From assembly GCA_026182355.1 (NCBI GenBank), contig JAPFBL010000001.1, positions 62,001 through 126,000 of the forward strand: DNA of 64,000 nt. The letters are read 5' to 3'. The notes beneath the pieces were generated by a model that was given only the letters and a program-made list of their open reading frames with translations, did no database searches and was not told the origin of the DNA. Position 1 is the first letter of the stretch; the number at the start of each line of letters is the position of its first letter. Shown one piece after another: positions 60,631-64,000 of this stretch. Origin of the DNA: Hermatobates lingyangjiaoensis (taxonomy: Eukaryota > Arthropoda > Insecta > Hemiptera > Hermatobatidae). A program made the translations under genes and the position numbers.

Positions 60631-63600
60631 GAATAAAAGAAAAAGAACTTATATATGTTTATAAATGAATAAACTTTTATTTGCATTTGATTTACACAAA
60701 AAGTTCACTATATTAAACTTGATTAAATTTTTTATGTTATAAGAGCCTCGTTTGTTCTATCTCATTCTAATCAAGGAAATACAAACTATCTCTTTTCATC
60801 ATCTGTAAGTTACTTAATCTTTAATCCAGGGCAGCCTTATTAAAAGGGCATTTGAATTTTAATTATCTTAATCTCACATAATCCCTGAAAAACCTGTAGT
60901 CATTTTAGATTGCTTCGTTAGGTTGATCAAAAGAGTAAGGATCCTTTGTTCAGTTTTTTTCTTATATTAATTTACTTTATCTGTCATTTCTAAAGTAAAC
61001 AAACAAATAATTTATCTCGAAAGTAAATTGTTGTAAACAATTGAAAATTTTTCCAACAATATTTGCTAAACATCAAATGAATATAAGAAAACTGTATGTT
61101 AAATTTTCCTTTCATAAATTGATTTAAATAAATAATTTGAATAAAATGGTATAAATTATTTATATATATTTGTATAACATAAATATAATAGGTAACATGA
61201 ATTCTGCTTAAGCAATACCACTATAAAGTGGTTGTAGCAAAATAGTACGAAAGAGAAGTTTGATCGACTACCAAGCAATTATTTTTATCATACTGGTCAA
61301 AAACCTTCAACTAGACATTTAGAAAACAATACTATCAATGATTTCTGTGCTCTATGCTAATTTTGATAATTTACAGTAAAATTACCAAACCTGCTTTTAT
61401 CAAGAGAAATGCAAACTAACTTATAAAGGAATTGGTAATACTAAATCATCGTGATATTATAATATATCTTTGTAGTTTATTTTCAAAAAAAATTTCACAT
61501 ATAAAAAAAATATATTCAAAAACAATAAGATATTATACACTTAAAATTCAAAATTATCAAAGACGTAATACAGTTTTGGCAGTACTATTTGATTCGTCAA
61601 TCCTTCATAGTCTCCAGTGATCATAAACTATTTGAAATTTCAAAAACAAAATCCAGAATAGACGAAATACTTGGTGGCTTAATACTTTACTTGTATCAGT
61701 TTGATTTTAAAATTATTTACTAAAAAGAAAAATACAATAATCTTGCTGACCTACTATCTAAAAATCCTGTTTTTGAATATTTTGATATTGAAAATATTAT
61801 TAATGAAATTAGCTTAATAGATATATCTACAATACTATGGCATTAGTCTGAGCATTTGGAATTTAATTCTTTTATAGAAATAAATCACGCTATTTAGAAA
61901 GAATTATAGAAACACCTGGGAAATATGTAATTAATTATATTGTTTGTTTATTTAAGCGTCGTTTTAAGTTAAACATTTAATCTACAGCTATCAGTATATT
62001 GTCATATTTGCAGGTATCACCACAGAGAAGCTGGTAGTATGAAAAACTGTGATAAATGACTGGTTTTATCATCAACTCATAATGTGAAGTAGAAAATAGG
62101 AGAAAGTAATGAAAATCATTAAACTATATTAAATTTAAAAATATTAGATAGAAAATGTAAAATCTTTATAATAATTAAGATTATTATAACTTATAAGGTT
62201 TATAGTTTTACAGAGATTACTTGTAAATATCATATGAATGTTAAATACAATAAAAACAGCAAAGTAGTGGATTAATTCTAGAAATATACTAAATTTGAAA
62301 GTAGTAAGTATTATATTGTTTTATATTATTTAGTCAAAAGTTTATAATAATTTTCTGTAAAGTAATAACTCAAATGAAGGGAATAATATATTTAATAATT
62401 ATGTTAAACTATTTGAAATATGTTGAAGACTGAAGTGGATAAATTAATTTATTTGAGAAGGGAATATGTCATTAATAAGAACAATTCTCATGTACTTGAA
62501 TGAAGAGGTAATCAGGTGCATTGAAGCTTAATTAAAGGCCATTGCTGTGTCTTTACACTGCATTTAATTGAAACATTGAATGTTATCTCCCCACCAGTGA
62601 AACAGCATGCATTTCACAGCATCACAGGCAAAACGACAAACTTTGTCACCACTTATACTTGTTTTTAATTTTTAACTATTCTTTGATAATGATAACAACT
62701 TAAAAAAGACCTTTGAAGCTTTAAAAATAATGGATATATGTATTTTAATATAATTGTTAATAAAAGGAAACCATGCTTTAAATTAATTTATCTGTTGATG
62801 TATTAACAGCTTCAAACGATTGCAAATTTTTTTGCGTTCTATAACTTACTTTAAGTTGCTTGATAACACAACAGAATTGATAGTAAGGCATCACATATCT
62901 TCTATATAGCCTCCCTATACTTCAAGTTGTATAGTTCAATGCAGACACTGTGTCTGTCTTACTTGGCGTATAATTCATCCTCTTGCTTCCTTTACTTCCT
63001 TCCTTAGCAATTCCATCAAGTCTGTTCCTCACAAAAATCCTCTGTACTCTTTGTAACTCTGATTATTGATTACATTGCACCCTGTGTGGTGCTTCTATGT
63101 GAGTTCAGCTTCTGCCAAGACAAGCTTACGTAAGAGTTAACACAGCTCCTTCGTTGGTAAGCGCAGAGACTTTTCCTTTGCCATTCATGTCAGTTCCAAT
63201 GGGTTAGCTTTCAATGACTCCATCCGTGTATAGGTCTTTTGACAGATTGATACCAACACTAATGTCTTTTGAGAGCTAGAGAAGAAGCACTAATTTGTTC
63301 TGGAGGAGATCTTCTTCTCACTTAACTTAAGCATTAATTCATTATTTAATAATATAGTTTTGTTTAAACAGTTTTAGTTACTTTTTTATTCATTATCTTT
63401 AAATCGTTTTATTGCATGTATATAAGATGCTTCCTTTCGTAGTACATATCGTTTAACTTTATAAATAAAAAAAAGTTTTGTCTGTAATTTTCATAGAATT
63501 GATTCATTTTAAGTTATCTTTACGTTTTATACATTAGTGAATCCGAAAACACCCTTTGAAAATTGTCTGTCTGTTTATTTGTCAAGCAAACTCAGCCACC

Positions 63601-63900
63601 ATAAGTCATACAAGCTGAAACATTGACAGTAGATTTGTTACTTCTTACTTAAAATCTAAGATTTAAATAGATTGGAAATTCAACGTAGAAGCGAAGTTAT
63701 GGACTTTTAGAAGTTAGTGTTTGTCTAGCTACACAGACACACAGGTATATAGATAAAATAAAGATATACAGGTATTTTTAGGTGCTTGATGTTATAGGAG
63801 ATAACTAGTGTTAGTTTATTTTAATTTCGTTCGCATTTATTATAATTTGCTAGCTTAAAAAACGTGAACTGAACCTACCCTAGTACAATAAATAAGAAGT
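60630..63900. other. Intergenic, no gene seen
   Basis: AT-rich with short chance open frames only. A less AT-rich stretch at about 62890-63260 was read in all frames without a recognised protein. Confidence 0.4.
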
Positions 63901-64000
63901 ATGTCTAGAATAAAATCCAATGTAAGCTCAGTATCTAACGCTGAAGATTGTAAAGAAACTACAGTTGTAATGAGACTTATGGGCTGTACTAACAATGGTA
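63901..64000 (+). CDS. Open frame running off the right edge, unknown
   Basis: From ATG at 63901 the frame is open for 33 codons to the window end: MSRIKSNVSSVSNAEDCKET, then TVVMRLMGCTNNG. No family is recognised. It could be the start of a retrotransposon or host gene, or chance. Confidence 0.2.
   Translation, partial: MSRIKSNVSSVSNAEDCKETTVVMRLMGCTNNG

Overview
The window looks like a piece of an arthropod, most likely insect, nuclear genome. It is very AT-rich. It has spliced exons with GT/AG introns, a mariner transposon, tRNA-derived SINEs, decayed non-LTR and Penelope-like retroelements, and many (TA)n tracts. Nothing bacterial is visible: there are no operons and no long intact single-exon genes.

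One host gene is supported. It runs on the minus strand from 43037 down to 6673, and nine coding exons can be joined. All eight exon-exon junctions agree in phase, every intron has GT/AG ends, and together they give 523 codons without a stop. The product matches ARMC2 (armadillo repeat-containing protein 2), an axonemal/sperm flagellum protein. The exons carry the diagnostic N-terminal segment (TSAEIVSEAR, then RPFTP and RPPSSF) and then the first armadillo repeats. The C-terminal part of the protein is not seen and probably lies beyond the left edge. The gene fills about 36 kb, almost all of it intron.

Layout: 1-6670 holds a dispersed repeat family, a mariner with two in-frame stops but perfect terminal repeats, a 21-bp minisatellite and a SINE fragment. 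6673-43037 is ARMC2; its introns hold a MITE-like element, a dense cluster of hairpin (foldback) elements at 17.6-19.4 kb, more hairpins at 22, 23, 33, 34 and 36-37 kb, a Penelope-type endonuclease fragment, a full SINE with target-site duplication, and a non-LTR RNase H fragment. 43.1-64 kb is intergenic as far as can be seen, with more hairpins, a 23-unit 30-bp minisatellite, and a Penelope-like reverse transcriptase fragment at 59.3-59.6 kb. A short open frame runs off the right edge.

The most striking pattern is a set of about twenty Penelope-like remnants of several sequence families. Many are folded into near-perfect inverted repeats of 100-260 bp. Most are bounded by (TA)n, and most carry the pattern CTGANGA - short stem - GAAA, which resembles the conserved core of the hammerhead ribozymes known from Penelope-like elements. 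Five copies also carry the N-terminal protein motif (CLKEGLLPKYT-like), and that motif ends at or close to (TA)n in four of them.
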